Source: Alcaligenaceae bacterium
GTDB lineage: Bacteria; Pseudomonadota; Gammaproteobacteria; Burkholderiales; Burkholderiaceae_B
Assembly (NCBI GenBank): GCA_012727555.1
Contig: JAAYGT010000065.1
Coordinates: 1 to 49,508, forward strand
Direction of reading: 5' to 3'
DNA length: 49,508 nt
Part shown: in pieces, positions 28,575-36,773 of the stretch
Layout: each line of letters opens with the position of its first letter
Numbering within the stretch: position 1 is the first letter of the stretch
The notes under the pieces: generated by a model
Told to the model about the DNA's origin: nothing
The model's input: the letters and a program-made list of their open reading frames with translations, nothing else
Database searches by the model: none
Translations under genes and position numbers: made by a program

Positions 28575-28629
28575 CGCATGGCCTGCCCGTACTTGAGCTA
28601 CGTGTTGCCTGACCAAGGAAACCCCTGTT

Positions 28630-29133
28630 ATGACAACCTTGCTTGATCGCATGCCAACCGCCCTGCGACACCTGCTGGCCTGCCTCCCGGCCTACCCCGG
28701 ATCCGTTCTTTTCGCTGTTGGAATGAATGGTTCCGTACTGAAACACCTGCCATCCGACACACTTGAAAAACTGGAAGACAGAGCCATCCGGTTGCATGCC
28801 CGTGATGCAGGCATGGCCTTCGATTTCACCTACCGCAACGGGCGTTTTCATGCGGTGGAGCCGAACCGCCCCGTTGACCTGACCATTGCCGCCGATGTTG
28901 CCGATTTTTACCAGACGGCGCGTCGCCAGGAAGACCCCGACACCCTGTTTTTCAGTCGCCGTCTGACAATGGAAGGTGATACAGAGCTGGGCTTGCTGGT
29001 AAAAAACACCCTTGAAGCCCTTGATCTGTCGCTGTTCGATCCTGCCCGTTTTTTCCCTCCCCGTTTTCAACAAACCCTGCCCGGCTCATTGGCGCTGCAG
29101 GAGAACCCGTCGCGCGGCACACCCTGGCACTGA
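28630..29133 (+). CDS. ubiT: SCP2-domain quinone accessory factor UbiT
   Basis: A 167-residue SCP2-like lipid-binding protein of the UbiT (YhbT) type, an accessory factor for O2-independent ubiquinone synthesis that binds the hydrophobic intermediates. Seen are FAVGMNGSVLKHL and FDFTYRNGRFHAVEPNRPVDLTIAADVADFY. The most characteristic stretch is DPDTLFFSRRLTMEGDTELGLLVKNTLEALDL near residues 97-128, which separates UbiT from UbiJ. It has a plausible ribosome site (CAAGGAAACC) before the ATG and is intact and full length. It directly follows ubiU and ubiV remnants, so its normal partners have been lost at this locus. Whether intact copies exist elsewhere is unknown. Confidence 0.85.
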   Translation: MTTLLDRMPTALRHLLACLPAYPGSVLFAVGMNGSVLKHLPSDTLEKLEDRAIRLHARDAGMAFDFTYRNGRFHAVEPNRPVDLTIAADVADFYQTARRQEDPDTLFFSRRLTMEGDTELGLLVKNTLEALDLSLFDPARFFPPRFQQTLPGSLALQENPSRGTPWH

Positions 29134-29151
29134 AAGGCGTGATAATCTTGC

Positions 29152-29178
29152 ACGCTCCAGCATTCAAAACGGGAGCGT
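29152..29178 (+). promoter_or_regulatory. Hairpin overlapping the ribosome site of the DUF4394 gene
   Basis: ACGCTCC (29152-29158) pairs exactly with GGAGCGT (29172-29178). The right arm contains the GGAG ribosome site that precedes the ATG at 29182. The stem could hide the site, or act as a weak terminator for ubiT, since TTTC follows it. Confidence 0.4.
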
Positions 29179-29181
29179 TTC

Positions 29182-30045
29182 ATGCCATATCACCCGATTC
29201 TGCCGGGCTTGTGTGCCTTTGCAATTGCGTGCGTACTGTGGGGCCCAGCCGGGCAAGCCCAGGCTGCGCCCCAGCAAGGCAATGAAACGCTCTGGGCTGT
29301 TTCTGTGCACCATGAACTGTTGCAGATCAAAGCCGACACCCCGGACTCCATCGTGCAGCGCGTCCGGCTGCAGGGTCTGTCGCAGGGTGAACAGATTGTA
29401 GGGATCGATTACCGGGTGTCCCGGGGTGTTCTCTATGCACTGTCCAGCACAGGCCAGTTGTACACCGTAAATACAGACTCGGGCCAACTGACCCCCGTTG
29501 GCTCCCCGCAACGCGAACCTGCGCTGCAAGGCGAACTCTTCGGCTTCGACTTCAACCCGGCCGCCGACCGCATTCGCGTTGTCGGCGCAAGCACGCAAAA
29601 CCTGCGTTTACACCCTGAAACGGGCAAACTGGCTGCACACGACCCCGATCTGCGCTACGCCAGCACCGATACGCACCGTGACAAACAACCCGCAGTGATC
29701 GCAGCTGCCTACACCTACAACGCACACAACGAGAAACTCACGACCAATTACGCCCTTGATCGGGCACAGGGCACTCTGGTCATGCAAGGCACCCACGAAA
29801 ACACCACCCCGGCGGTATCACCCAACGAAGGGGTGCTCTTTACTGTGGGATCGCTGGGGCTTGGCCAATTTTCATCGGCCGCATTCGACATTGCCGATGC
29901 TTCCAACCGTGCCCTGGCGGCACTGGTCACGACAACGTCAACGGTCACACAGCTCTACGACATTGATCTGGCCACAGGCAGGGCAACCCTGCTGGGCACA
30001 CTAGGCTCCGGAACACCCATTGCGGGCCTGGCCATCGAGCCCTGA
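29182..30045 (+). CDS. Secreted DUF4394 protein
   Basis: A 287-residue protein of unknown function. It has a signal peptide (GLCAFAIACVLWGPAGQAQA, cleavage near residue 28) followed by a propeller-like repeat region: LWAVSVHHELLQIKADTPD, IVGIDYRVSRGVLYALSSTGQLYTV, FGFDFNPAADRIRVVGASTQNLRLHPETG, and a C-terminal LYDIDLATGRATLLGTLGSG. The ID-Y-R...LYAL and D-F-N-P...D-R-I-R-V-V motifs are the hallmark of DUF4394. Probably periplasmic. It lies nine bases before the cupredoxin-like gene and may be its co-transcribed partner. No enzyme motif is visible. Confidence 0.85.
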   Translation: MPYHPILPGLCAFAIACVLWGPAGQAQAAPQQGNETLWAVSVHHELLQIKADTPDSIVQRVRLQGLSQGEQIVGIDYRVSRGVLYALSSTGQLYTVNTDSGQLTPVGSPQREPALQGELFGFDFNPAADRIRVVGASTQNLRLHPETGKLAAHDPDLRYASTDTHRDKQPAVIAAAYTYNAHNEKLTTNYALDRAQGTLVMQGTHENTTPAVSPNEGVLFTVGSLGLGQFSSAAFDIADASNRALAALVTTTSTVTQLYDIDLATGRATLLGTLGSGTPIAGLAIEP

Positions 30046-30054
30046 GGGTATGTC

Positions 30055-30669
30055 ATGCGGTCCGTTCTACAGAAACTCTGTCTGACCTGTCTTCTAAGCC
30101 TGTTTACTGCGCTCGCCGGTGCCAGCGGGCTTGATGTCAAGGTTATAGGTCCCGGGGGGCAGTTGCTGTCCGACGCGGTCGTTTCTCTGCACTCGGACAC
30201 TGCCCGCGCCGCCGTCAAACCCGTCAGTTCCGCGCAAATTTCCCAGCGCAATAAAACGTTCATCCCCCAGGTGCTGCCCATCACACAAGGCACAGGCGTT
30301 TCATTCCCGAACGAAGACACCGTGCGACACCATGTTTATTCGTTTTCTGAAACCAAACGGTTTGAAATCAAACTGTATGTGGGTACACCAGCGCAACCTG
30401 TCATTTTCGACACGCCGGGCGTTGCAGTGCTTGGCTGCAATATCCATGACCACATGGTTGCCTGGGTTGTGGTGCTTGATACACCCTACTTTGCAACCAC
30501 TGACCCCACCGGGCAGGCCAGACTGGACAACATCCCTGCGGGTCGCTATGAGCTTCGCGTGTGGCACAAAGACACTCCGGCCGACCAGCCCGGATACACG
30601 CAAACCATCGATCTGGAACCTGGCGATACCTCGCAGACACTCACTGTCTCGCCCGGAGCACCCCGGTGA
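30055..30669 (+). CDS. Periplasmic cupredoxin-like protein (annotated in relatives as methylamine utilisation protein)
   Basis: A 204-residue exported protein with a signal peptide (CLTCLLSLFTALAGASG) and a cupredoxin fold. Candidate copper ligands are His92 or His93 in VRHHVYSFS and the cluster Cys128-His131-His133-Met134 in LGCNIHDHMVAWVVV. A C-terminal carboxypeptidase-regulatory-like segment (GQARLDNIPAGRYELRVWH) follows. Relatives are often called methylamine utilisation proteins without evidence of that role; no mau genes are present. Its stop overlaps the GTG start of the GGDEF-EAL gene, so the two are translationally coupled. This suggests a periplasmic copper or redox input to c-di-GMP signalling. 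Confidence 0.78.
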   Translation: MRSVLQKLCLTCLLSLFTALAGASGLDVKVIGPGGQLLSDAVVSLHSDTARAAVKPVSSAQISQRNKTFIPQVLPITQGTGVSFPNEDTVRHHVYSFSETKRFEIKLYVGTPAQPVIFDTPGVAVLGCNIHDHMVAWVVVLDTPYFATTDPTGQARLDNIPAGRYELRVWHKDTPADQPGYTQTIDLEPGDTSQTLTVSPGAPR

Positions 30670-33014
30670 ATCGCTGGTATCAACTCTCACTGGCCAGTCG
30701 CATGGCACTGGTCATGGTGCTGTTGCTGCTGATCGTTCAGTTCATCAGTTTCTGGTTCGTCAGAACCACAGTGCAAGACCAGGCCAGAACGGAAATCAAA
30801 GCCAATCTTCAGGTTGGGGAACGCATTTTCCTGCGCCTGCTTGACCAAAATGCCGCGCGACTGCGTGATGCAGCCGGCGTACTGGCCAGCGATTTCGGGT
30901 TCCGTGAAGCGATTGGTTCAGGCGACACGGAAACCATCATTTCGGCACTTGAAAACAGCGGCGAACGGATCGGCGCCGAAGTGGTTGCCTTGCTGGACAC
31001 CCGTTCAAGGCTCATCAGTGCCGGCCAGGGTTCTTCTGATCGGGTCGAAAACACCCTGAACACGCTGGCCAAAGATCTCGTCGGCACAGACGCAGAAACA
31101 CGCCTGGCCATCATCAACGAAACCCCGTATCAATTTGTTGTGGCCCGGGTCCGTTCGCCACTGACCGTCGGGTGGGTGCTCATGGGCTTTCCAATTGATC
31201 AAAAACTGGTCAACGATTTTCATTCGCTGTCAGGTACCCACGCTCTGGTGATGGCCGCCCAGGGCACTTTACCGCTGCAAACGATCGTAAGCAGCCTGCC
31301 TTTCACACCCAACCACCCGAAAAAGCAAGGGTTGCCCGACCCAGACATCTACAGTCACCGCGATCTGTCTATTGAAGCGCTGGGCGGGCGCCTGAAAATT
31401 ACCCTGCTGCGGTCAATTGATGAAGTCATTGCTCCCTTCAGTGCGCTGCAGCAAACCCTGGCACTGCTCACGCTGGCCAGCGTGGCCTTGTTCGCCTTGG
31501 GGGGCCGTATTGCGGCAGGGCGTGTCACACGACCACTCGGCAAACTGACTGCCGTCACGGAGTCCCTGGAAAAAGGCGATTTCAATATCACCGTGGACGG
31601 CACTGAACGGCACGATGAAGTGGGTTTGCTGGCACGTGGTTTTGAACGTATGCGGCACAGTCTGGATACCCAGCGAAAAGAGATCCTGCATCTTGCCTAC
31701 AAAGATCGACTGACAGGTCTGCCCAATCGCGAACAGTTCCGACTGCTGCTGGAAGAGGCCATTGGGGCGCATCCGGCGCAACAGACGGTCAACCAGGAAT
31801 CCCCCCCTTGCGCCGTGATTATCCTGAATGTGGATCGATTCAAACACGTCAATGATATCCTGGGCTACGCATTTGGTGATGAACTGCTCAAGGCCGTTGC
31901 CCTTCGCCTGGAATCGCGCAAACGATCGGAGCGCGATATCGTTGCGCGGTTGTCGGGCGATGAATTCGCCCTTTTACTGCACCAGGCTACGGCCCCTGAT
32001 GCACTGTACGTTGCAGAAAACATCATGCAGGCTTTTCTTGAGCCACTGGCACTCGATGACCAGACGGTCGACCTGAGCGCCAGCATGGGCATTGCCTGCT
32101 GGCCTGAACATGCTCTTACCGCCGAGCTGTTGATCAGCCGTGCCGAAATTGCAATGTATGCAGCCAAGGCACGTACCGATGCTGCGCTTGTTTATGCGGC
32201 CGAACTTGACTCCTCAAGTGCCCAGAACCTTTCGTTGCTGAGCGACTTGCGCGTTGCCATCGATCAAGGGCAGTTGCGTCTTTTCCTGCAACCCAAAGTG
32301 GCCACCTGCAGCGGTAAAGTGATCGGTGCAGAAGCTCTGGTTCGCTGGATACACCCGCAACGCGGCATGATCCCTCCCATGCAATTCATCCCGTTTGCGG
32401 AACAAACCGGTTTCGTTCGCCAGCTTACGCTCTGGATGTTCGAAGACGCTGCACGGCAATGGCACGCCCTGCAACCGGCTGATGGCGCGTTGCGCATCGC
32501 CATCAACCTGTCAACACGCGATCTTCTCGACCAGCACTTTCCCGGCCACCTGGCAAATATCATGCAACGACACGGTGTTGCAGCGGCAGCCTTCTGCCTG
32601 GAAATTACGGAAAGTGCCATCATGGACGACCCGACACGCGCTGAAGCCACCTTGAATACACTGTCACAGATGGGTTTCAAGTTATCCATCGACGACTTCG
32701 GTACCGGTTATTCCTCGTTGGCTTACCTGAAGCGCTTGCCAGTCAATGAACTCAAAATCGACAAATCGTTCGTCATGGGCATGGCGCAATCCGAAAGCGA
32801 CATCACCATTGTGCGCTCAACCATCGACCTGGCTCACAACCTTGGGCTCAGCGTGGTGGCCGAAGGGGTTGAAAGCCGTGACTTACTCGAGAACCTGTGC
32901 CGCCTGGGGTGCGACGAAGCACAAGGCTATTACATCAGCAAGCCAATGCCAGCCGATCAATTTCCCGAATGGCGTTTGAGTTTTACGATGAGCACAAGCC
33001 GGCCCGCCGCCTGA
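30666..33014 (+). CDS. Membrane GGDEF-EAL c-di-GMP signalling protein with periplasmic sensor and HAMP
   Basis: A 782-residue hybrid protein. Transmembrane helix 1 is LVMVLLLLIVQFISFWFV (residues about 14-31), followed by a periplasmic sensor of about 230 residues with CACHE-like character, helix 2 (TLALLTLASVALFALGGRIAAG near 265-286), and a HAMP segment. The GGDEF domain starts near DRLTGLPNREQF and has SGDEF in place of GGDEF near residue 430. The EAL domain has EALVRW near 554, NLSTRDLLD, FCLEITESAIM, IDDFGTGYSSLAYL near 675, ELKIDKSFV and VVAEGVES, all catalytic residues of an active phosphodiesterase. SGDEF variants are often active cyclases. The GTG start overlaps the cupredoxin stop. 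Confidence 0.92.
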   Translation: MNRWYQLSLASRMALVMVLLLLIVQFISFWFVRTTVQDQARTEIKANLQVGERIFLRLLDQNAARLRDAAGVLASDFGFREAIGSGDTETIISALENSGERIGAEVVALLDTRSRLISAGQGSSDRVENTLNTLAKDLVGTDAETRLAIINETPYQFVVARVRSPLTVGWVLMGFPIDQKLVNDFHSLSGTHALVMAAQGTLPLQTIVSSLPFTPNHPKKQGLPDPDIYSHRDLSIEALGGRLKITLLRSIDEVIAPFSALQQTLALLTLASVALFALGGRIAAGRVTRPLGKLTAVTESLEKGDFNITVDGTERHDEVGLLARGFERMRHSLDTQRKEILHLAYKDRLTGLPNREQFRLLLEEAIGAHPAQQTVNQESPPCAVIILNVDRFKHVNDILGYAFGDELLKAVALRLESRKRSERDIVARLSGDEFALLLHQATAPDALYVAENIMQAFLEPLALDDQTVDLSASMGIACWPEHALTAELLISRAEIAMYAAKARTDAALVYAAELDSSSAQNLSLLSDLRVAIDQGQLRLFLQPKVATCSGKVIGAEALVRWIHPQRGMIPPMQFIPFAEQTGFVRQLTLWMFEDAARQWHALQPADGALRIAINLSTRDLLDQHFPGHLANIMQRHGVAAAAFCLEITESAIMDDPTRAEATLNTLSQMGFKLSIDDFGTGYSSLAYLKRLPVNELKIDKSFVMGMAQSESDITIVRSTIDLAHNLGLSVVAEGVESRDLLENLCRLGCDEAQGYYISKPMPADQFPEWRLSFTMSTSRPAA

Positions 33015-33059
33015 ACGCAGCCCTCCGCCCTCCCCCACATGCTACCCGCAAGGCCCGTC

Positions 33060-34931
33060 ATGATCACACTGAAACTGACCTGTACTGCTGTCATTGCAGT
33101 CATGCTGACAGGCTGCGCCCACCAGCCCCCCGTTTCTGGACCGCACGCCGGCGCACCGATCGAAATCACACTGCTGCATATCAACGACCATCACTCGCAC
33201 CTTGACCAGGACACGCTCACGTTAACCCTGCCTGATGCTTCAGGCGTTGCAAGGCCCGTTCAAGTGCCAACCGGTGGCTTCCCGCGCGTCATCAGCGCCC
33301 TGCGCACACTGGGCGATCAGCAACCAAATGTCATCCGGATTCACAGCGGTGATGCAGTCACGGGAGATCTGTATTTCAACCTCAACCAGGGCCAGGCTGA
33401 CGCAGACCTCATGGGGCTGGCCTGCTTCGACACCTTCACGCTGGGCAACCACGAATTCGACTCACGCGATCAGGGGCTGGCCGGTTTTCTTGAAATGCTC
33501 GAACGCACACCGTGCCCCCCTGTCGTGCTCTCGGCCAACGTCAGATTCGGCGCGAATTCACCACTGAGTCCGGCAGTCAGACCCAATGCCGTCAAGCCCT
33601 ACACCATCCTGGAACGTGATGAACAAAAAATCGGTCTTATCGGGGTCACGATTGCCGGCAAAACCAAAAACTCGTCGCGACCGGATCCCGATACCCACTT
33701 CCTGGACGAGCAAAACACGGTACAGGAACACATTGATGAACTGAGGGCGCAAGGTGTCAACAAGATCATCGTACAGTCACACATTGGTTATAACCGCGAC
33801 CGAAAACTTGCCAGAAATCTGCGAGGTGTCGATGTGATTGTCGGTGGCGACTCGCATTCCCTGCTCGGCCCCCCGGACCTGCAAGCACTGGGACTGAAAG
33901 CCGAAGGCCCCTACCCCACCGTTGAACGCTCGGCCGATGGTCATCCCGTGTGTGTGGTACAAGCCTGGCAATACGCACAGGTTGTCGGCCGTCTTGCCGT
34001 TCGTTTTGATGAAAACGGCATTGTGCAATCCTGCCAAGGTCAACCCTGGCTGCTGGCCGGTACATCCGTCACGCACAATGGCAAGCCCCTGCCGGCGAAC
34101 GAGCGTCAAGCGATTTTATCGGCCCTTGAGGCCAACCCGGTCGTCCTGCTTACCGAACCCGCACGCGATGCTCAAGGCCTGCTGGCCCCTTATGCCCAGA
34201 CAAAACAGCGTTTCGGTGAACAGGTTCTGGTGCGCAATACCAGCAATCTGTGTCTGCGTCGGGTCCCCGGAACGACACTTGACCCCGCCCGTTCCGCGCT
34301 GGGCACCGTATGCAACGAGAACCCCCATGTGATTGCGCACGGCGGCGATGTACAGCAACTTGTTGCCCAGGCATTGCTCGACTACGGCAAGCACTATTTC
34401 GAGGCAGAGATCGCCTTGCAAAATGCGGGGGGTGTTCGAATTGATCTGCCGGCCGGCCCTGTTACGGTAGCCGATACCTATGCCACCTTGCCTTTCAAGA
34501 ACCAGCTGGTTCGCATCGACATCTACGGCCATGAACTGAAAGCCTCTCTGGAAGAAGGCCTGGATGCGTTGCTGGTGAATCGGGGGTCAGGCGGCTTTCC
34601 ATACGCTGCGGGCCTGCGCTGGAACGTTGATCTTGGCAAGTCCAAGGGGGAACGTTTCAGCGCCCTTGAGGTTGACGATGCACAGGGCAACCCTGCACCA
34701 CTGCAGGCTGATCAACGCTATCGACTGGTGACGATCGATTTCCTGGCCGATGGCGCGAGCGGCTATCGCACCTTGGGCAATTTGCCGGCCGAACGCAAGG
34801 TGAACACAGGGCTGGATTACACCCAGGCCTTTCTGGACTATTTGCACACCCTTGGCAAAGCAGACAAACCGCTGGAGCGTCTGCCCACCCGAGCTTACAG
34901 CACCCAGTCATTCAAAGAATCGAACCGCTAA
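33060..34931 (+). CDS. Lipoprotein 5'-nucleotidase/metallophosphatase
   Basis: A 623-residue UshA/NadN-type enzyme for external nucleotide breakdown. The signal peptide ends in a lipobox (VMLTGC at residues 14-19), so it should be membrane-anchored. The calcineurin-like metallophosphatase domain has LLHINDHHSHL near residue 44, HSGDAVTGDLYF, FTLGNHEFDSRD, and VQSHIGYNRD followed by VDVIVGGDSHSLL. The C-terminal 5'-nucleotidase domain has NAGGVRIDLPAGPVTVADTYATLPF (substrate Asn/Gly/Arg) and LADGASGYR near the end. The ATG at 33060 has an AAGG ribosome site; an ATG seven codons earlier is less likely. NAD or nucleotide specificity cannot be told. Confidence 0.9.
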   Translation: MITLKLTCTAVIAVMLTGCAHQPPVSGPHAGAPIEITLLHINDHHSHLDQDTLTLTLPDASGVARPVQVPTGGFPRVISALRTLGDQQPNVIRIHSGDAVTGDLYFNLNQGQADADLMGLACFDTFTLGNHEFDSRDQGLAGFLEMLERTPCPPVVLSANVRFGANSPLSPAVRPNAVKPYTILERDEQKIGLIGVTIAGKTKNSSRPDPDTHFLDEQNTVQEHIDELRAQGVNKIIVQSHIGYNRDRKLARNLRGVDVIVGGDSHSLLGPPDLQALGLKAEGPYPTVERSADGHPVCVVQAWQYAQVVGRLAVRFDENGIVQSCQGQPWLLAGTSVTHNGKPLPANERQAILSALEANPVVLLTEPARDAQGLLAPYAQTKQRFGEQVLVRNTSNLCLRRVPGTTLDPARSALGTVCNENPHVIAHGGDVQQLVAQALLDYGKHYFEAEIALQNAGGVRIDLPAGPVTVADTYATLPFKNQLVRIDIYGHELKASLEEGLDALLVNRGSGGFPYAAGLRWNVDLGKSKGERFSALEVDDAQGNPAPLQADQRYRLVTIDFLADGASGYRTLGNLPAERKVNTGLDYTQAFLDYLHTLGKADKPLERLPTRAYSTQSFKESNR

Positions 34932-35050
34932 TGAACCGATTAAAAGCCATAAATAAAGAATAATTGCATGGCAAGACCAGTACAATCCCGGAAGATCTGA
35001 AGTGTTCTTTGCAAGCAAACACACAGTTCTTTAGAGAGTTCGTACAGGCC

Positions 35051-36625
35051 ATGCCTACCACGCAAGACTACAGTGTTGTCTGGTTCAAACGTGATCTTCG
35101 CGTTGTTGATCACGCGCCACTCACGCAGGCCGCACAACGCGGGCCTGTGCTGTGCCTTTACATCATCGAACCTGCGGTATGGGGAGCGCCCGATGCCTCA
35201 TACCGGCATTACGCTTTCGTGCTTGAATGCCTGCGTGACCTCTATAAAGTGCTGCGTACACTGGGGCTGACTTTGCGTATCATGACCGGTGAAGCCACCA
35301 CCGTGCTGCAACAGATCCACCAGCAGGCCCCGTTCAGCCATCTGTTTTCGCACCAGGAAACCGGCAACCTTCTAACGTTCAAGCGTGATCAAGCGGTACA
35401 GGCATGGTGTCGACACCAGACGGTGCACTGGCACGAATTCAGGCAAATGGGGGTCATACGTGCCCTCGGATCCCGGAATGCCTGGCAAGGTCTCTGGCAG
35501 GATCATATGCATGCCCCTTGCCTGCCTGTGCCCGACACACTGAAAGACGCCAGCTTCTTACCCCCGCAAACGCAGGTGCCCGATGCAAAAATGCTTGGGC
35601 TCGACGATCCCGATGCACCGCTACGACAGCGTGGCGGGCGGGGCTGCGCACTGCACACACTGAATACATTTCTGGACCGACGCGCCCAGTTTTACCGTGG
35701 CGGCATTTCGTCTCCGTTGTCGGCCCAGGATGCCTGTTCGCGGCTGTCGCCTTACCTGGCCTGGGGCTGCCTTTCCATACGCGAAGTTGTGCAGCAAACA
35801 GAACAATCAATTCAAGCCGCCGCCCACCCAGCACAAAAGCGCCTGAAAGCAGGATTGAATGCCTTCATGAGCCGGCTGTACTGGCACTGCCATTTCATAC
35901 AAAAACTGGAATCGGAACCTGCGATCGAATGGCGCTGCATGCACCCGGCGTACGAAGGCCTGCGCGAAAACGAATGGAATCCGCAGCATTTCGATGCCTT
36001 GGTCAGCGGCCGTACAGGGTGGCCACTGGTGGATGCCTGTGTGGTTGCACTGCGGGAAACCGGCTGGATCAACTTCCGGATGCGCGCCATGCTGGTATCG
36101 GTTGCCGCCTACCCACTGTGGTTGCACTGGCGCACCGTCGGCCTGTGGCTGGCGCGGCAATTTGTGGATTACGAGCCCGGTATCCACTGGAGCCAGATGC
36201 AGATGCAATCCGGAACAACCGGCATCAACACCACCCGTGTCTACAACCCGGTGAAACAGGCTCTTGACCAGGATCCCAACGGCGTTTTTGTCAGGCAATG
36301 GCTGGACTATTTGCGCAAAGTACCTGACACCTGGCTGTTTGAACCCTGGCGTATGCCCGACAACGTTTGCAGACATGCCGGACTTGATCCAGCCGAACTA
36401 CCGCGCCCCCTTGTGGATCTTGATCAGGCCACCCGGCAGGCCAAAGCTCGCGTTCACGCCCTGCGCAAGCAGCCTGAAACGCGCAACGCCAGCAAGCAGG
36501 TGGTTGAAAGACATGCTTCACGAAAACGATCCCATACCATGACGGCGCGAACGTCGCGCGCCGCAGCCAATCGCTCAGCCGGAACACGCACCCCGCAACC
36601 GCCACAACTGGAACTGGAGTTCTGA
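35051..36625 (+). CDS. Cryptochrome/deoxyribodipyrimidine photolyase family protein (CPD-photolyase-like)
   Basis: A 524-residue FAD-binding photolyase-family protein. The N-terminal alpha/beta domain starts [20 protein letters not shown]. The FAD-binding helical domain has [31 protein letters not shown] near residue 217, [16 protein letters not shown] near 277, [27 protein letters not shown] near 335, and [26 protein letters not shown] near 400. It ends in a basic, Arg/Thr/Ala-rich tail of about 70 residues. It differs from the two downstream photolyases and resembles the stand-alone group near class I enzymes. Repair activity and antenna cofactor are not decided by sequence. Start is the ATG at 35051, directly before the first beta strand. 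Confidence 0.85.
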   Translation: MPTTQDYSVVWFKRDLRVVDHAPLTQAAQRGPVLCLYIIEPAVWGAPDASYRHYAFVLECLRDLYKVLRTLGLTLRIMTGEATTVLQQIHQQAPFSHLFSHQETGNLLTFKRDQAVQAWCRHQTVHWHEFRQMGVIRALGSRNAWQGLWQDHMHAPCLPVPDTLKDASFLPPQTQVPDAKMLGLDDPDAPLRQRGGRGCALHTLNTFLDRRAQFYRGGISSPLSAQDACSRLSPYLAWGCLSIREVVQQTEQSIQAAAHPAQKRLKAGLNAFMSRLYWHCHFIQKLESEPAIEWRCMHPAYEGLRENEWNPQHFDALVSGRTGWPLVDACVVALRETGWINFRMRAMLVSVAAYPLWLHWRTVGLWLARQFVDYEPGIHWSQMQMQSGTTGINTTRVYNPVKQALDQDPNGVFVRQWLDYLRKVPDTWLFEPWRMPDNVCRHAGLDPAELPRPLVDLDQATRQAKARVHALRKQPETRNASKQVVERHASRKRSHTMTARTSRAAANRSAGTRTPQPPQLELEF

Positions 36626-36626
36626 C

Positions 36627-36773
36627 ATGGCTCATCGTAAACCCCATCTGCCCACCAAAGTCTGTGCCTGTTGTGGCCGTCCCTTCGCCTGGCGTAAAAA
36701 ATGGGAGCGCGTTTGGGAGGATGTCAAATACTGTTCGGACCGGTGTCGCTCTGAACGCAGGAAAACAGCATGA
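36627..36773 (+). CDS. DUF2256 zinc-ribbon-like microprotein between photolyase genes
   Basis: A 48-residue basic protein. The conserved DUF2256 features are visible: [18 protein letters not shown], then [20 protein letters not shown]. Five cysteines (13, 15, 16, 36, 40) form a CxCC...CxxxC pattern suited to binding zinc. The ATG is one base after the stop of the upstream photolyase gene, and its stop overlaps the Cry-DASH ATG (ATGA), so all three are translationally coupled. The function of DUF2256 is unknown. Placement inside a photolyase operon suggests a DNA- or photolyase-binding partner. Confidence 0.88.
   Translation: MAHRKPHLPTKVCACCGRPFAWRKKWERVWEDVKYCSDRCRSERRKTA

Noticed and set aside
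28270..29073. Minus-strand open frame (267 codons) across the ubiU/ubiV remnants and ubiT
   Set aside because: It lies opposite clear UbiT coding sequence and has no recognisable domain; the plus-strand reading explains the region better.
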